Positions 1 through 15,104 of a stretch of 64,000 nt of DNA are shown in pieces. Below the pieces are notes generated by a model. That model saw only the letters and a list, made by a program, of their open reading frames with translations, was not told where the DNA came from and did no database searches. Numbering within the stretch: the stretch's first letter is position 1; each line of letters starts with the position of its first letter. The DNA is from Amia ocellicauda (taxonomy: Eukaryota; Chordata; Actinopteri; Amiiformes; Amiidae), in assembly GCF_036373705.1 (NCBI RefSeq), contig NC_089850.1, positions 53,081,048 through 53,145,047 of the forward strand, read 5' to 3'. The translations under genes were made by a program, and so were the position numbers.

Positions 1-3000
1 TCAAAATTAAGAGTCCCTGGCGTAGTGGGAAGGATTTCTTGAGTACTATTTAATGTGATCTTTCCACTGAAAGTTCTTGTTGAAGTTTCTGTGCTTTCAG
101 GTACTAAGGAAAAAGCATGTGTTTTAATTTGGTCTTGGCTATTGTGACTGTTTTGTTTAAGAGAACTAGAATGAATATTGCTATTAAGATTATCTAAGTG
201 GGTGAAGGCTAGTCTTTCTAACTCTGTTTCCACTGAGTAATTGGGTTCTGCATCCACATAAAGCATGTCTGTCTCTATGATTGCAGCTTCTTGATCAATA
301 GGTGTAGCAGAGTTAGGGAAGAGTGTGCCTTTGGTTTGGTTTACTGTTGAGATATTTTGTGACTCTGTAGTCCTGACAACGACTGTGGTTGTGCTAATGG
401 AAAATGGTTTAGTTACTTTTAAATATTGACTTGTTTCTGGAGAAGTAGACATTTGACTGGAGGAAGTGGTTCCTTTTGTTTTGTTTGCAGAAGCCTCCTT
501 AATTTCTAGATTTTCGACGAGAGGCTTTTTGATCATAGACGAGGAAACTAGAGCAATAACTGCAGGAGAAGAAATACTAATTTGAGTAGGCCTGTCTTTA
601 CTCTGAAGAGGGAAGTCATCAAGGTTTAAAATTATAGTCTCGTTTCCTTTTCTGTCAAAGGGCTTGGAAATAAAGACAGTCACTGCTTTTCCTTGAGAAC
701 TGCTAGATGTATTTATATATGGGAACGTGTTGATTGTGGCTGGTGATGAAATAGCATCTCTGCCTTGGTGTTTAAATCTAGAACTTGTGGTGGCAAGGAA
801 AGTTCTTAGTTTAGTTGGTATCTGTGTTACTGTAAAATAGTTTCCTGCAAGATTTCCTGAGGATATGCTTTCATGGGGTGTTAGGTTAGTTTTGTTTTGC
901 AATAAGTGGATGGGAGTTTGTGAAAAGCCTGTGTCAGCAGGCAACAGTGATTTGTTGTTTTTTAACTCAGCAAGCATATTCAAAGAGAGTTTTCCTGTTG
1001 GTAATGAAACTGCTTGAAAAGATACAGCATGTTTTTTAGTAATGTTTTCTTCAGCACTGAAATCAAACGGGTTGGGGTTATCAAATTCTGACAAACCACT
1101 TTTGATAGTTGAAAGTGAATACTGGCTGCCAGATATTCCCTGAAGGAAATTTAATTTAGGCTTTGTGGAAGTAAGGCTGGACCTTGTAGTTGTGGGTGTT
1201 ATTAATAACATCTTGGGTGTAGACCTGTCTGACATTGTTGATGAAAACAATGATTTTACAGTGTGTGAATTTTTTAAGTTCTCTGTTGAGAGTTGGGGAA
1301 AAATATCAACAATTCTCTGAATGGAAGTTGATGCCTGTTCTGCAAATGGGGCCAAAGTAGTGGAAGGCAATTTGGAGGTGGTTGTAGAATTTGTAAAACA
1401 GCTAGAACACGGAGAAGCTGGATTATCCTCTTCTTTTCCAGCATTGGTCACTGGCTGTAAATCCATGGCAACTCCAGAGTGCTCATCCAAAGCAGTGTTG
1501 TTTAATTTACTTGATTCAGGAGATTTGGTGCTGGAAGTTATGAGTTCAGGTGTTACATTGTTGTTGTTTCTTTCTGCAAGGAGTTGTGTAATACCGACTC
1601 CAAGGAAGATATTTTGCAATTCCTGAACATGTTTAACAGGCTCGGAGGAGTGAGTGATGTGAGTAGTGGTCATAAGCTTTGTAGTGAATCCCATGGTAGA
1701 TTGCAGAAAACTCTGATGTACCCCCTCTCTTTTTCCCCCCGAAGAAACCTTGTCTTTGTTTTGCGTCACCATTGTAAAGATGTGATGGTTTGTGGAAGAC
1801 ACATTCTGTCCAGCTTTAGTTGTCCGCAAATAGAACACTTTTATAGTTTCTTGACTCCTTGAAGGGCTTGTGTTATTTGTTTCAACATGACTGGTCTTGC
1901 TGTAACCCGGGGACTGGGATACTTGTGAGAATCTGCCTTGTGTAAGTGGAGATGTTATTAAAGTATTTGTTCTGCTGGGAATTACCAGATGATTGGGAGT
2001 CAGAAATTCAAATAGTTCATCATGTGCTTTTTTGGTAACTCTGTTCATTTGCAAAGGGCTCAGTGAAGGGTGCAGTACAACATTTGCAGGAGAGGTTGTT
2101 GGTGTCGGTAGAGATTCAGTCTCCTTTGATGGTACCTGGCTTTTACTGGCTGACATGCTATCTTTCTCTTCAGATAATACTGGATTTGTGCCATGCGATA
2201 TACTAGATGTTGAGGTGACCAGAGAAATGTACCTGCTTTTTGTTGTTAATTCTTTACCACTTGTGCCAGAGCCACGCATCTCTGTGGTTTTAACATTTCT
2301 TACAGTTGGGACATCATTTTGTTTTCTTGTTTTGGTTTCACTGGCCATGGACGTTATTGTAAAAGCCTTGAAGGCAGAGCTGAGTTCTTGGTTCTTTGCT
2401 GTCATACTTGAAAGTAAATGTCTTTCTTTTGTTGTTCCTTGTGTAGTCTCAGACTGAGTGCTTTTAAAGGAATTGGTTGTATATGTTGAGGACAATTTCA
2501 TAGCAGGGGTTACTGGGCTTATTGTGAGCATATTATATTTTCCATCTTCAGCAGTGTTTGTGTTTGATTGATTATGCAAGTCTGTAAGAAATTCAATACC
2601 CTCAGCAGATTCCTTGGCTTCAGAGTTGTCCTCTTGGTCTATTTCTGATTCATTCAGTAGGGGGGCAATTTCAGATGGTTCCAGGGCGAAAAATCCATTC
2701 TTGTTTGTGCTTTGTTTTTTCTGAACTGTTGTCGTTTGTGCTGGATTGCTCAGTAGAGTGAGATTGGAGGCTGCCATCTCAGTAATCTGTGGCTCGGCAT
2801 GTGTAGATAAAGTGGTTGTAGTAAACCATGTGACTCCAAAAGTGCTACTTCCCGATACTGTTGGAAGCGGAGAGGATTCTTTTGCCTTTCCATTTGATAT
2901 GTTTTGGGCCTGTGTACGTGTCCCATTCATCCTTGCCTCAAATATATCTAGTTTTGACGAAGGAATTTGCTCTTTATAATTGGAGATCAGTATGAGATTT

Positions 3001-4088
3001 GGTTGTTTTGATATCGCCGGCCCTGATATATTACCTTCAGCCTGAGTGAGTAAATGGAATCCATGTTTTGAAAGAAGGCTTCCCACTTTTGAAGTAATTA
3101 CTTGTTCAGTAGTTGTGTTCATGGAGTTTGTCTTATCATGGTTTTGGCTTTTATCTTGTGCTCTAAACAAATCTATCCCAGAGGATGGAGTTAATGCTAC
3201 AATCTGTAGATCAGAAGTCTTATTCTCAAGCAGTAACCCTGTTTTTTGCGTGGTATCTTGGCCTTTCTTGTTTTGTTGCACATCTGTTTTTATTACTGTG
3301 GAGTAAATGCCTCCTGGAGACAAGGTCAGATGGTCTTGAATGTCTTCATTTCCAGCTGCAGCTAGTAAAACTAAAGAAACAAACAATCAAACAGAAAACG
3401 TGAAACCGTACATATAGTACACTATTTATTTAAAAGCAACATCATGAAGATTATGCATATCATTTTTCTGTTGCACTCAGAGAGGTTGAATTTTTTTCCA
3501 GTGTTTTCAAGGCTTTCATTGTGCAGCATTGTGTGGCGGTTTCTGTTATGATCTTTTACCGATTCATAATGAAGGATAAGCATGGTTTACCCATAAGCAT
3601 GGTTATAATGTGGAAACCTTGCAGTATGTTGCCTTCCAGGATGTGTAGAACTCTCCTTGCACTTCAGTATAAAACATTATCTTTCTAAACCCAACATGCA
3701 ATTCAGAGATTACACTCTACCAATGTAGCAAATTATTGTGTATTCTTTGGAGGCATCAACATGCTGAATCTATATTTACTGAATACTAACTATACTCAGT
3801 TATAGTTATTTATATCATAGTGTTTTGCTTGTGGCTTATGGTTATGAATATAAATAAATAAATAATATACTGCTTTAAAACAATATATTTAACAGTCTAC
3901 AGAATGCAATCTGAATTTGACATTGTATATTTAAAATAAAATGTTATTTTGAATATATAGATACAATTCATTTCCAATAACACACTGCTTTGGGTTACAT
4001 GATTATATTGTGCAATATTTTAAAACTAGAAATGAACCTTACCTGTCATTCCAACTACTGTTACAATGAAATACATCTGATTGTTCAT
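1..4088 (-). CDS. Secreted Ser/Thr-rich mucin-like protein, 5' part only
   Basis: The gene runs right to left and is cut by the window edge. The first coding exon (4043-4088) starts at ATG 4088 and encodes a hydrophobic leader (core YFIVTVVGM), which fits a signal peptide. It ends at a GTAAGG donor in phase 1. The second exon starts at 3361 after a TTTTACTAG acceptor, restores the frame as Thr-Ala-Ala-Ala-Gly, and stays open for 1120 codons to base 1. The product, at least about 1135 residues, is very rich in Ser and Thr. It has many N-x-S/T sites, very few cysteines (one short CSSC stretch near 1405) and no clear tandem repeat. This composition suits an O-glycosylated extracellular or membrane mucin-like protein. 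It is downstream of ttc12 on the same strand. I do not recognise an orthologue; any transmembrane or C-terminal domain lies outside the window. Confidence 0.72.
3362..4042 (-). other. Intron 1 of the mucin-like gene
   Basis: This intron separates the leader exon from the giant Ser/Thr-rich exon. The donor is GTAAGG and the acceptor follows a T-rich tract. It is AT-rich, and I see no repeat or coding segment in it. Confidence 0.6.
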
Positions 4089-5825
4089 ATTGCAGAATCC
4101 TTTAGAAGAAGAAGAAGTGAATAATAGGTCAAATGTTTAAATGATGCATCGATCCTGTGCTGCTTGGAGCGATATGACCGTTTGGAAGCAGTGTAAGGTG
4201 TGTTTTGTAGGAAGCGTCACATTAGCAGTGAGGGGTTTGTCTTGTACAGTTCCTATTTTATACATGGATTGGATTTCTCTAAGAATAAAGCAAGCTTGAG
4301 CCAGAAACCCTAGATGCCAAGGTGAAGTAAATCCAGGGTTGAAAGTTGTATTCAGCATATTCTGATGCTTGCAACAGTTGTTCTTGTTTCCAATGTTTCG
4401 ATTTTGGGGGATACTGAAATCAAGCTTTTCGTTTTTTTCCTCACTGCCTCGCTTTAAGCAATCCTCAGTTTTATGTTGTGGAACAGAAAAGCACACCGTT
4501 CTCCATTAGCAGTGCTCTACTGTAAAGTCTGACAGTGTGCCTCCCCTGTTAATAAGAAGTCAGACACTTGCTGACAGCTCAGTTAAATTGCATTGCTCCA
4601 GTGTACAGTTTGGGAGTTTTCACCAGTTTCAAAATTGCTTGTCAGGGAATCCCCGAGAGCCAATCACACACCACACTAAGTGTCTTTGCATCTCTGGAAA
4701 ATAGTGTACGTTTAATCTAAACTTGGGGACAAAAAAAAAATACATCACATAAGTAAATAAAAATATAGACATATAGAGAGATAAAGATGGACAAATACTG
4801 CATACCACAGTTTATTGCTGTTATGAGTCTCTGATCTATCAAGTGTCTATGGTGTGATTTTATGTTGCCTATAAAATAAATATGTGGTCAATAAATTGCA
4901 ATTGTGCTTACAGAAACACTGTAGGTCTTTATTACTGAACTACCGGGGACCTTTGAGGATTTTAATAGCTTATGATATGTGAATACAACACAATAATGTA
5001 AATCAAACTCAGATGCAGAACATGTATGAGTGCATTCGCATCACACAGGATACATGTCCAGTCCCAGGCCAAGCAAGAGATCTTTTGCCTTTATTACAAA
5101 AAACACAGAGCTGCTTAATGTATCTTTGATGGAGTATTTAAATGCATCTAAAACTTGTATAGTTTATATCACACTTCGATGCAGTGACTGAATCCAAATA
5201 TTTACCCCCATCAAAATGTTTGTTTTTCAAACATTAGGCCATAAATGATACCGGATGCCTGTATTTCAACACAAAACAAATAGGCCTACCCTTTTATAAA
5301 GCTGACAGTTTGTTAAATGTTGCAGAGGTATTACTTTTACAGAAGCTCCTTAAATATACAGGATTCCTCAAGGTAACAAAACACAAATGAACTGAACAAT
5401 ATAAATGTTTAAATTCTAATCAAAGTGAACAGATTTTTTTTTTATTATTTACTTGTAAGTTTTTTTTAATATATATTCCACAGACTGCCTTAGGTGAAAA
5501 GTATGCCTTCTTGCTTACAAAGTACACAAAGCATTGACAGAAGTAGTAATTTATGCAAACAGAGCTGTTTATTGCATAAGTTGAAAGGAAGACGTCACAG
5601 ACTGAGGCACATTTTGTTTCCTTGGGCGATGGATAATTAGTTACAGTAAAAATCAACATTAAAGCTGACCTACAAGAGAGGGGAAAAATAAGCAAAATAC
5701 TGAATAACATTTTGAACAACTTCTGAACAGCAGCTTTAACTGTCGAATTCACAGATGTAATAAACACATTTGTATTGAACAAACATCCAGGACAAAATCC
5801 TTTCAGAAGACCAACAAACTGGCCT
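4089..5825. other. Intergenic region between ttc12 and the mucin-like gene
   Basis: This stretch holds the 3' untranslated region of ttc12 and the upstream region of the mucin-like gene. Minus-strand reading frames of about 120 codons at 4137-4496 and 5420-5782 show no family resemblance and no splice logic. They are probably chance or UTR. A short A-run is at 4731-4741. I see no transposon with recognisable ends. Confidence 0.5.
5568..5573 (-). promoter_or_regulatory. Candidate polyadenylation signal of ttc12
   Basis: The minus strand reads AATAAA about 250 bases downstream of the ttc12 stop codon (5826-5828). It is the first canonical hexamer I noticed after the stop. Other A/T-rich stretches further left could also serve. 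Confidence 0.4.
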
Positions 5826-7623
5826 TCATTTAATGTACTTCATGCAGGAATCGAGTATTTCTAAACCGTGCAGTTTTCGTAGCTCGATCAGATGCCTGTT
5901 TAAAAATAAGGAAATAAAAAATGGATCAGATATATTTGTTTCGGTTACAAATCTCACTGCCATAGAGCTTTGAGTATATTTCAAGAGTATAGATCAAGTG
6001 CATTATGTTAATATGAACACAATTCAGTCTCACTTCACAAACCACTCTTATCAAATACTGAATGACGCAGCTAACACCTGATTGGGCGGATATCTCGGTC
6101 AACATCCTCTCTCGACGACACGCCTCAGCTCCTCAATAGAGCCCAAGTAATGATGAATTAGAACAAAACCGAACTTGAATAGACCTATGCACAAATGTTT
6201 CTCTGGATGCTGGAGAGGATGTTTTAGAAAGCCAGAGATAACCGTGTTGAGATTTAATGAGTGAAGACATACCCGGGTTCCACTGTGCAGAGTCTGCCGA
6301 GGGCGATGGCGGTATTTCGTTGAACTGTGGTCTTGCTGGCATCCCCTCCAGCATGCTTAAGCAAGAGCATGACGATGTCAGAGCCCAGAAGAGAGGAGGC
6401 GGTCCCTGGTACCTCCAGGCACTGACCTAGACTGAGAGCCGCATTCCCAACCACCACCTCGTCACCCGTACGCAGCAGTTTAACTAATGTGCAGAGCTCT
6501 GTGGAGGGACACGGATACAATGGCATATTAAAAGAGCTGGGTAACTCCTAAAGGGTAAATCCTCAAACTATTTTTCCATAACATTGTACATAACATTTTG
6601 TATTGTTAAAAAGCAAGAAATAGATTACTTCAAGTATATGAACTGCTGGCATTATCTCCTCTCATCAGAGGTTTTGGTCCTTAAGTAGTTACACGTGAGC
6701 CGAGATCTGTTTTGAACGTTGTAAGACGCGAGTCGTGTCACACAAAACTCAGAGAATGTGAGAACAGTCACATTGAAGGACATTTGAAGGACTTGCGATC
6801 AACAACCATCATGCGGGAGTCCAACTTCGAACAATGCTGTCAGAAGGGGCCATGCCAGTTCCGACAAGGGGGAAGGGTGTATTAAAATATGTGGGGAAAA
6901 TGTATTTACGCTGAAATGGTTTAAATAGAATCAGTTTTAGCAAGTGCCGTAAACCAGGAACGCTGCTAAAGCACCAATTTAAAAGGAATCGCAACAACAA
7001 ACACTCTCACAACAAACAAAAAGGTTGCTTTCGAAGAACTCTGTCAGTGCAGTGACCGAAAGGGCCGAACATTCGAGGTCAGTAAGGCGCTGTTTTCAAT
7101 ATTACCCGGAGAACGAGGATTCAATTTTCCACTTACTCTTATCCAGCTTCACAAGTTCCTCCCGAGCTTGTATGCTGGCTGTGGTGCAGATCGCCAGGGT
7201 CTTGATTGAGAAATGAGTGGTTGTCTGCCCTCCTGCCTGTAATAACACACATATAAGACAGCGTCCGGGCAAAAGACGTTGAACACATGCAATGAAGTGA
7301 AAGCAGTTTGAGACGTAATCAGCAATGTATTTTTCTTAATCAATTATTTAACTCCATGAAAACAGCAAATGCTAAAATGCAACAGAATCGGGAAAATATA
7401 TTTATTTACATTGTCCAAAATTAAATGCTGTCACATCTTGAGAACAGATTCATTGAATCACACTTCCTGAACTTCTGGTGTTTGTCTTACCTTCAGAAAT
7501 GTGATCATTTTCTTCACAATTCCTTTCTGAACAGCCTCCTCTGTAGCTGCATGAGAGTGTGGGAGGATGTTGCTCAGAAGACCCGTGGTTCTCTAAAGGA
7601 AGGGGGGGGAACAACAACAAAAC

Positions 7624-7686
<63 letters not shown>

Positions 7687-10600
7687 CAACTGAACTCTGA
7701 GAGAGCACATACATCAAGTATAGATGGCAGCTTCGTAACAGTGAAACCAGAGCTTTCATTGTTCAGTTTACAAATAGTGATTGGTTGCATGGACATGTTG
7801 GAAAATAATAAATATAACTTGTATGCTGATGGATGGTATGGGTAGCATTTTCCATTTCAGTGAATAACAGTAACCTTAGGAATTAATTCAGCCAAACTGT
7901 TTTCAGAACAGTGATCCAACAGTTAGCTTTCCACGGTTTATTAACAAGATCACATTGGGATCCCATCAGTGGAAGAATGGTAAGAATTGAGCTTGTGAAC
8001 TGAAATCACCCTCAGCAAATTTACTGCAACTGATCTGCATTTAGTCTTCAATGGAAATCTTATATGTGATCCTCAAGTATTTTAAGTGTTTTTAATTTTG
8101 TTTTTAATTGGTTGACAACTTGAACACCTGCTTGTCCTAATGAGGAAGAAAAGGCAACTGCCACATAAAATGTTCAATGTGCTCATTTAAGTTAACAACT
8201 GTAAATATATAGATTTGTGTACCATTAGGGATTTGTTTTTCACTTTAAAAAAAGGGTTAGAAAAAAGTTAGTTACTAAATTGAATTTGATTTTAGTTTTA
8301 TATAGGTCTTTGTGTGTGTAGGGTGTTTCATATAGGCCATTGTGTGTGTAGGGCGCGCAAATGTTAAAATAACAGAACTACACTTACAATCACTAGACAA
8401 AATTAATTCAGTAGACCAAAATAAATTAATAATAAACCAAGACATTTTAAATATTATTACTGAATTATAAACACAACACATTTCTGCAATTCTACTCACA
8501 GTAATAATCCCTCCGTCAGAACTGTTTAGCTGTTTTAAACATCTGGCTGTGATGATAATGGCTTTTTCCTGAAATTCAGAAATGAAGCAAACGTTGGTAC
8601 ATTTTCTCAGTTAAGATCTAGGAATATATATATATATATATATATATTAACAGTACAACCAAGCATTTTAGGAAAACCTACAATATATAGAATATATTTT
8701 TTCCAGTTGTATTTTCAGAATGTTTCAAACCAATTATTGGTCACAATAACTTATGCAATGCTATTGGATTAGTTTACCTCTTCCTGATGAGGCATAAACA
8801 AATAACCAAATGGTACCAATCACACAAAAAATTAAAAAATATTGCTCTTACACAGTGAGCATTGATCTGAATGGTGTGGGAATATAATCTGCACTTGCTG
8901 ACAGAAGAATTGTGTGTTATGTAAAGTATACAGTGACTGAGTGTAGAATGCATTGATTCACAGGCAGCTCAATATATTAAAACAAATGTTACCTCAATTG
9001 CTAGCGTGTGGTCCTTGGAGATGTTTATCATGAATCCCAACAAAGCACACAAAACATCCTGGGCCTCAGAGGATTGATCAGAGACAGCGCAGGCATCCTG
9101 AAGTCAACAAAACCGGAAACACGACGAAGCGTCACAATGCAATTTGTGTTCTTCCCGAGTACTTTTACAGGTGACACCCTTTACTGTATGTTATTTATTC
9201 AATGTATTGCACAGTAGTGCTTATAATTACACAGTTTGATCTTACTGATGAATACATATACCAAAATTAGTTTTTTTGCTTCTGCAAGTATTTGTGAGTT
9301 GACGCCTTTGCAAAAGAATGTAATTTAAGCCATTCACGAGCTCTTTCTCATAACATTTACAGCTATACATTCATGCAGTCTTTTTTCATGCAATTAAAAA
9401 AAACAGCATATTTATGACCATAGCGGTGAGAAAGGCTTCCCAGCATTCCTGGCAACTGGCTGTCTTTTTTCGAATGATGTCATCTCCTGTCATGCTGGCC
9501 ATCATTGAAATGCATGGAGGAAGCACAGTCAGGTCCACAGAGGGCATATTGTTCTGCAGGCAGTTAAAAATAAGAAAGGTGGCCTCAAGCATCATATCAC
9601 TTTTATGTTTTTCTTATCAGACTTGTTTTAATTAAGGAAAACTTAATACGTGATTAAATGAGAGCAGTACACCCAGCTGACTATCAACCAGAAAAAGACA
9701 AATTAACATTGCAGTAAGAAAGCGAAGATAAGGGAGGCTTAGAAACTAAGTGAGGAAACGGAAGATACTACGTAAAGTTTAAAATTGGTGCTAACAACCA
9801 AAAGACAAAATAATAATGAAAAAATACCAGAAGACTTGTGAAAGGAGGCAGAAACGTTGTGGTGAAGTTGCCTTGGAAATGAACTCTAAACCTAAAATAT
9901 AAAAGAGAAGAGGCAGTGTTAAATACATTTGTATAATTTGTTTGATGGTAAAAGTGAAATATGAATTATACATTTTTAAACTAAGCTCAAAAAGGAAACC
10001 GATTGCAAGCATCAAAATGCATAACGCACAATCATGTATGCAGAGTCCAACAGTGGCCATATCTCCCCAGCGTACACATCTGTTTGAGCCGAGATCATTG
10101 TAGACTAAATGCACTATCCATTAGCTGGATTTGATGGATGTCACATCTAATGTAACATAAAAGAAAAATACCCTGATGAAAAATCTTAGTTGAGTACAAA
10201 ATATATAGTCTGTCTTCACTAATCATATGGAAGAGATTCGTTTTATTTTGCCCCCGGGCTGGTTTATAGCCTGCTGAGGATCCCTTACAAGTCAAGCCTG
10301 CTGACAGAAGTAGGGTTTAGGTTTAAATCCCTTCACACTTAACGTAAACAAACGAAGGGCTGCTCAGAGCTGCCCAGCTTGCACGGCCCACTGGGAAAGA
10401 TGTCTGAATCCAGGCAGTGGCTAAACTACTAAAGCGTGCATCAATCATTTTAGACAGACAGAGAATAAGGACATTTCCCCTCCTTTTTAAAGTAAATGAA
10501 TTAATTTAAAAGCAAAAACAGTACAGAGCTGCTGAAATTCTCAGAAAACACGATAAAAATACAACAACTTACTTTTGTTCACCAGCGAAGCGATCCAAAA

Positions 10601-13600
10601 TACCTACAGCAGTTTTGGCAGTGATGTCTTTATTATTTATGAACTTCAGCAGGTTTTCCACTAATCTACAATTGACAAGATAAAACCAATATATATTTAA
10701 AAAGTCTCCCCCCCATACAGAAATGTAGAATTAATTCACCTGATGCTATATGATCAAACACTATTAAAAATTTACTAAAGGGAGGCACAGGATATATACT
10801 TGCGCACTATAAGCAAAAGTAATGTCTTGATTTTCAGTTCTTGAGAAACATCTGCAATATTTTAACGCATGAACTAAACTGTGAACATTGCTTCCCATCC
10901 TCTTCTGCAGCTATATTAAATTATAAATGAACCTTCATAAAAAATCCTAAACATCCCTCTGGGAGCACTTTACTAATTTGGCCTGCTCCTGCAGTCTGAA
11001 CATAACCGGCACTGTCATTTATTTTTTATCTAATGTTCTTGATTAAAAGTAAATGGCAGTAAACATTTTCCACATGAATTTCACTTCACTAAAAAGTGAA
11101 ATAATTGACTGTTAAAAGAGTACACTGGCAAGAAAGTGAATTATACATCGACATTAAAAAAGTTTACTGTCAATTTCTCCCGGGTATATCATTTAATCTC
11201 ACATTAATTTGATGCTCTTGCATACACTTTATGCAGGTTTCTAATAAATAAATGCAAATACCAAAATATGAAAAAATACATGCTGATTTTCCAAAGTAGT
11301 GAACTTTACTATAGCAATAGGTGAACAAATTACTGCTAATGTTATTTTCTGGACCTGTACCACCAAAACAATTAGCACCTTAACCTTTGTGTATCACTAA
11401 ATTATTTATCTACCACTATCCAGTACATATAATACAATACAATAATCTGGTGACACTATTCTAGTAATATTACAGAATGAGAATTCAAGCATAAAAACAA
11501 AAATATTGGCCTTACTTGTCCAGATCCAGGATTTGAAGGACCAGACTCCTGCCATATTGGGTCTGTGAGTAAATGCAAAGTACACGTATGCATGTCATCT
11601 GTATCCCAGGTGTTTCTGATGCTAATAAGTTGACAAAATTCTCACTGATGCCAGAAGAGTGTATCAATATTTTTTGGTTTTCCTCTGCAAAATAATAATA
11701 AATATCAATGTGTGACACATAACATACATCTGCAGAGAAAAAAAACTGTCAGACATGTTGTATGGGATACATTACATCTAAAAACTGTGTTCAAGCATGT
11801 TTAGTTACAGATATGGCATTATCCTTTTATAATAACTAATTCCAACAGTGACTTAATTGTAAACAGCGCACCTATCACAATACTTTCAAGATGCTTGCTT
11901 ACCATTCCCCTCACAAATCACCTTCCAGAGATTGAGTACAGAAATGCACAAGTCATCATTAAATCGGTCTGGTTGTTTCAGTGAAAGACTCCTGGGGGCA
12001 GAGCGGGGGGGGTAGAGAAATACCGTTATAAGTTTTGTGATATTTCATTGAAAATATATTGCTTCATGAAAACATAAATAAATAATAATAAAAGGATGAA
12101 ATCATTGTAAAGTGTAGCTGTATTTGTGCAAAAGTATCTAAAAAGTATCTTTGTAAACCTGAAAATGTGTTTTGTAAATCAAGCATATTGCATTAAGAAT
12201 ATAAGTATGATGCCAGTGGGTGAAATTAATTGAAAAACATCATACTTCATATGCTTTTTCATTGAGATTAGTTTATTTTATGTATATTTATGTATGCACT
12301 CTGAGTCTCTGATGTTGTGTTACGATAATTCATGAGTGACTGTATGGCCAAAGAACAGGAGTAACAAGTGACAGTGTTCAAGAACAAAGAATACAAAAAG
12401 CACACTCCCTTGAGAGCATAATGTATGTGACTAAAGTACACCAAGATAAATGAAAGCCAATCAGTTTCACTACAAAGTACCAAACAAAGCGTTTCCTTAC
12501 AAATAAACTTTGAAAAACAGCATGTTATTGACTAGTTGTGTGTTGTCCATTCTTTCCAGTAACGGTCAGGATCAGACTTATCTAGGATGGCGGTGATCTT
12601 CTTTCGAGTCTCCTTACCTTCTTACAATGGGATTGCTGTTGATGATACTGAAGCCATTGTGTATTCGGAATAATGTCTGCTCAGTGCCTGTAATAAATAG
12701 AAGATAATGTCAGAAACAGCGAGGCAGTTTTGTAAATTGTTTGGAAGGTATGTCATCACTGAGGACACTCGATGAGTTTCAGAAACTGGATACATAAAGT
12801 CAAGGTCGAAAGAGCATGACAACAAGAAAAAGAAAAAGGAAAAAAGTGTGCGTTTGTGCGTTTCTTCTAAGTAAATGAGATAACGTGAATATAGGTAAAG
12901 TTCCTTCCACGCTTGTCTAAAGTCTGGAAACATATTTGCTGTGTCTTTATCACATCAAACTGGAGAATAAGACATACAGACACCTTGACTACATATGAAA
13001 AGCAAAAGGGAAACAAATAAGACATTTACACTTTCTTCTACTCACTATTATACGTATTTACATCTGCATTACATGAAGCTCATCTGCCACAGATTTCTAC
13101 CCAGATATTTCAATACACTCTATAAGTTTAAGTAAAACCAGTCTTTGTCTCAGGCAGGTATGAATAATATTTGAAGCCAAGATTTGTGCAGTGTTCCCAA
13201 TCTATTTAATAACTAAACATTTGTCTGCTGCACTTTGGGAGACCCTTCTTGAGGTCTGCTGTACAGTGTCTCCATGGATTTATACATCAGGTGTTGGAGC
13301 TACTATGCAACACCGATGATGGCCCTTTCATTTCTCCTTGCTGCTTACTCTTTCTTGACTGCTTTCACTACTGCAGGGCTCTAACGCTGGCTGAATTTAC
13401 CCCAGTGTGGCCTGAGCTTGAACCCTCTCTGAGATCTGTGCAGCCTGCTGCTTAATGGGCTCTGACACTGCCGGGCTCCGAGGAGATCGGGGACGTGCTC
13501 AGGGAAGCCTCGGTCTATTGTTCTAGCATGAGACACAGAGGCAGGCAGTGGGCAGTGCTCAAACCTACACTCAGACCCCTGAACAAAGGGCGTGGGGGGG

Positions 13601-15069
13601 GGGGAAATGGAATAAACAACAACAACAGAAAGGTCACACTGGTTCATGCTAAATTATTATTGTTGTTGTTTTTCAGCAGAGAAGATGGCGAAACATTAAA
13701 TTAAATGGAAATTGATTGAAATACTGTGGGACAATATGACGGGATAGTGTGGTCTTACATGATAGCATGTCAACACTGGTGTTCATCAGGGCATTACTGA
13801 ACACTTACAACATGGTGCCATGAAAAATCTGTGCAGGTGTGAAAATTTTACGATCGTCGATCTTCTCGGAAATGCAGGCAACATCATCTGGTTCTCTGTG
13901 ACATTGTGGCACAGAAAGTGGTAACTAACACAATGAGATGCCTTTCTGTCATCGTGCCTTGATCTGAGTGAATATGTAGTGCTTTCATTTCTATTATCTA
14001 GTGGGTGCACAGACAAATATTGCCGCCTGAACTTACCGTCTTTAATTGCTTCTGACAGCAGGCAAATGCCCCCTGTGTAGTACAGGCTGATCTGCTCTGG
14101 CTTGCCCAGTTTATGCAGCAGTTCCAGCACCGAGGTGGCATTCTCCTTGCCTTGTTCAAACTCCGCCCGTGCTTTCTGTTCCTGAAGGGCTTTCTTTTCT
14201 TCTAAATCAACTTGGTTCAAATACTCTTAGATGAGAAGAGAAATTGAAATGCCAAAAAGAACAACATAAAGCAGTGAAGGTGATGAGAATAAAGAATGAT
14301 CTTAAGACATGTTGGATGAGACGAGCAGATGACCCTCACACCACCTTGCCTAATTTCTGCTCTGCTTCAAATTAACCTGACTGAAAGGAATCCAGTGTCA
14401 CAAAGCAGCTCCTCCAGCAATACCTGTTGCTTTCAATTTCCTTCAGTACAAGCTGAATACAGGATACAGCACCAAGATACCCACAAATGTCAAGAGTGAC
14501 ATCACGTGTCAGGCAAAATAATAATGAAGCGGTCATGTCACCTTTTCAGTCTGTTCGTTACCTATTCCATCTTTCATAAAATTCTAATTTATTAAAAATC
14601 CCCACCTGATTTTTTTTTATTTTCTACAGTGAACAGAAAATACTAGTTTTCCAATTGTATTGTTATTTATGAAAGCAGAGGGAATTTATTATTAAAAATA
14701 GCAATCATCACCGTATGGAAAATTAATTAGATTTCCCTTTACACATACAGCACATATATGCTCACATGCCTGAACATACAGTGTGGACAGATGCTGCCGG
14801 CTCCTCTCAATACTCCTCAGTCTTTAGTTCTGAGCCAAAGAGCTCAGCTCTTCTGGGTTTCTATGTCCCCACTGTAATAACCTCCTCACAGAAATATTAG
14901 AAATGGAGCTTTTGATGCTTGATACTCCCCTGATGTGCCTTGAAATGAAAGTAGGGGAAATTAGCAGGAGTCCTTTGATTACCCGTGTGCAGTTACACTT
15001 GTACATATTGTACTTCACACAGGGAGCTCCTGCATAGCCCTGCCAAGACACAAATGACTGCTGTGCATG

Positions 15070-15104
<35 letters not shown>

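Noticed and set aside
1321..3403. Plus-strand frames of 70-154 codons at the left end
   Set aside because: They are shadows of the open minus-strand Ser/Thr-rich exon, which has a signal-peptide exon and matching splice phases.
4137..4496. 119-codon minus-strand frame upstream of the mucin-like gene
   Set aside because: No family resemblance, and it lies in the probable 5' flank; a start at 4088 with a signal peptide and splice fit is better.
7425..7796. Reading frames through the TA run giving Ile-Tyr repeats
   Set aside because: They are translations of a dinucleotide microsatellite overlapping a real ttc12 exon on the minus strand.
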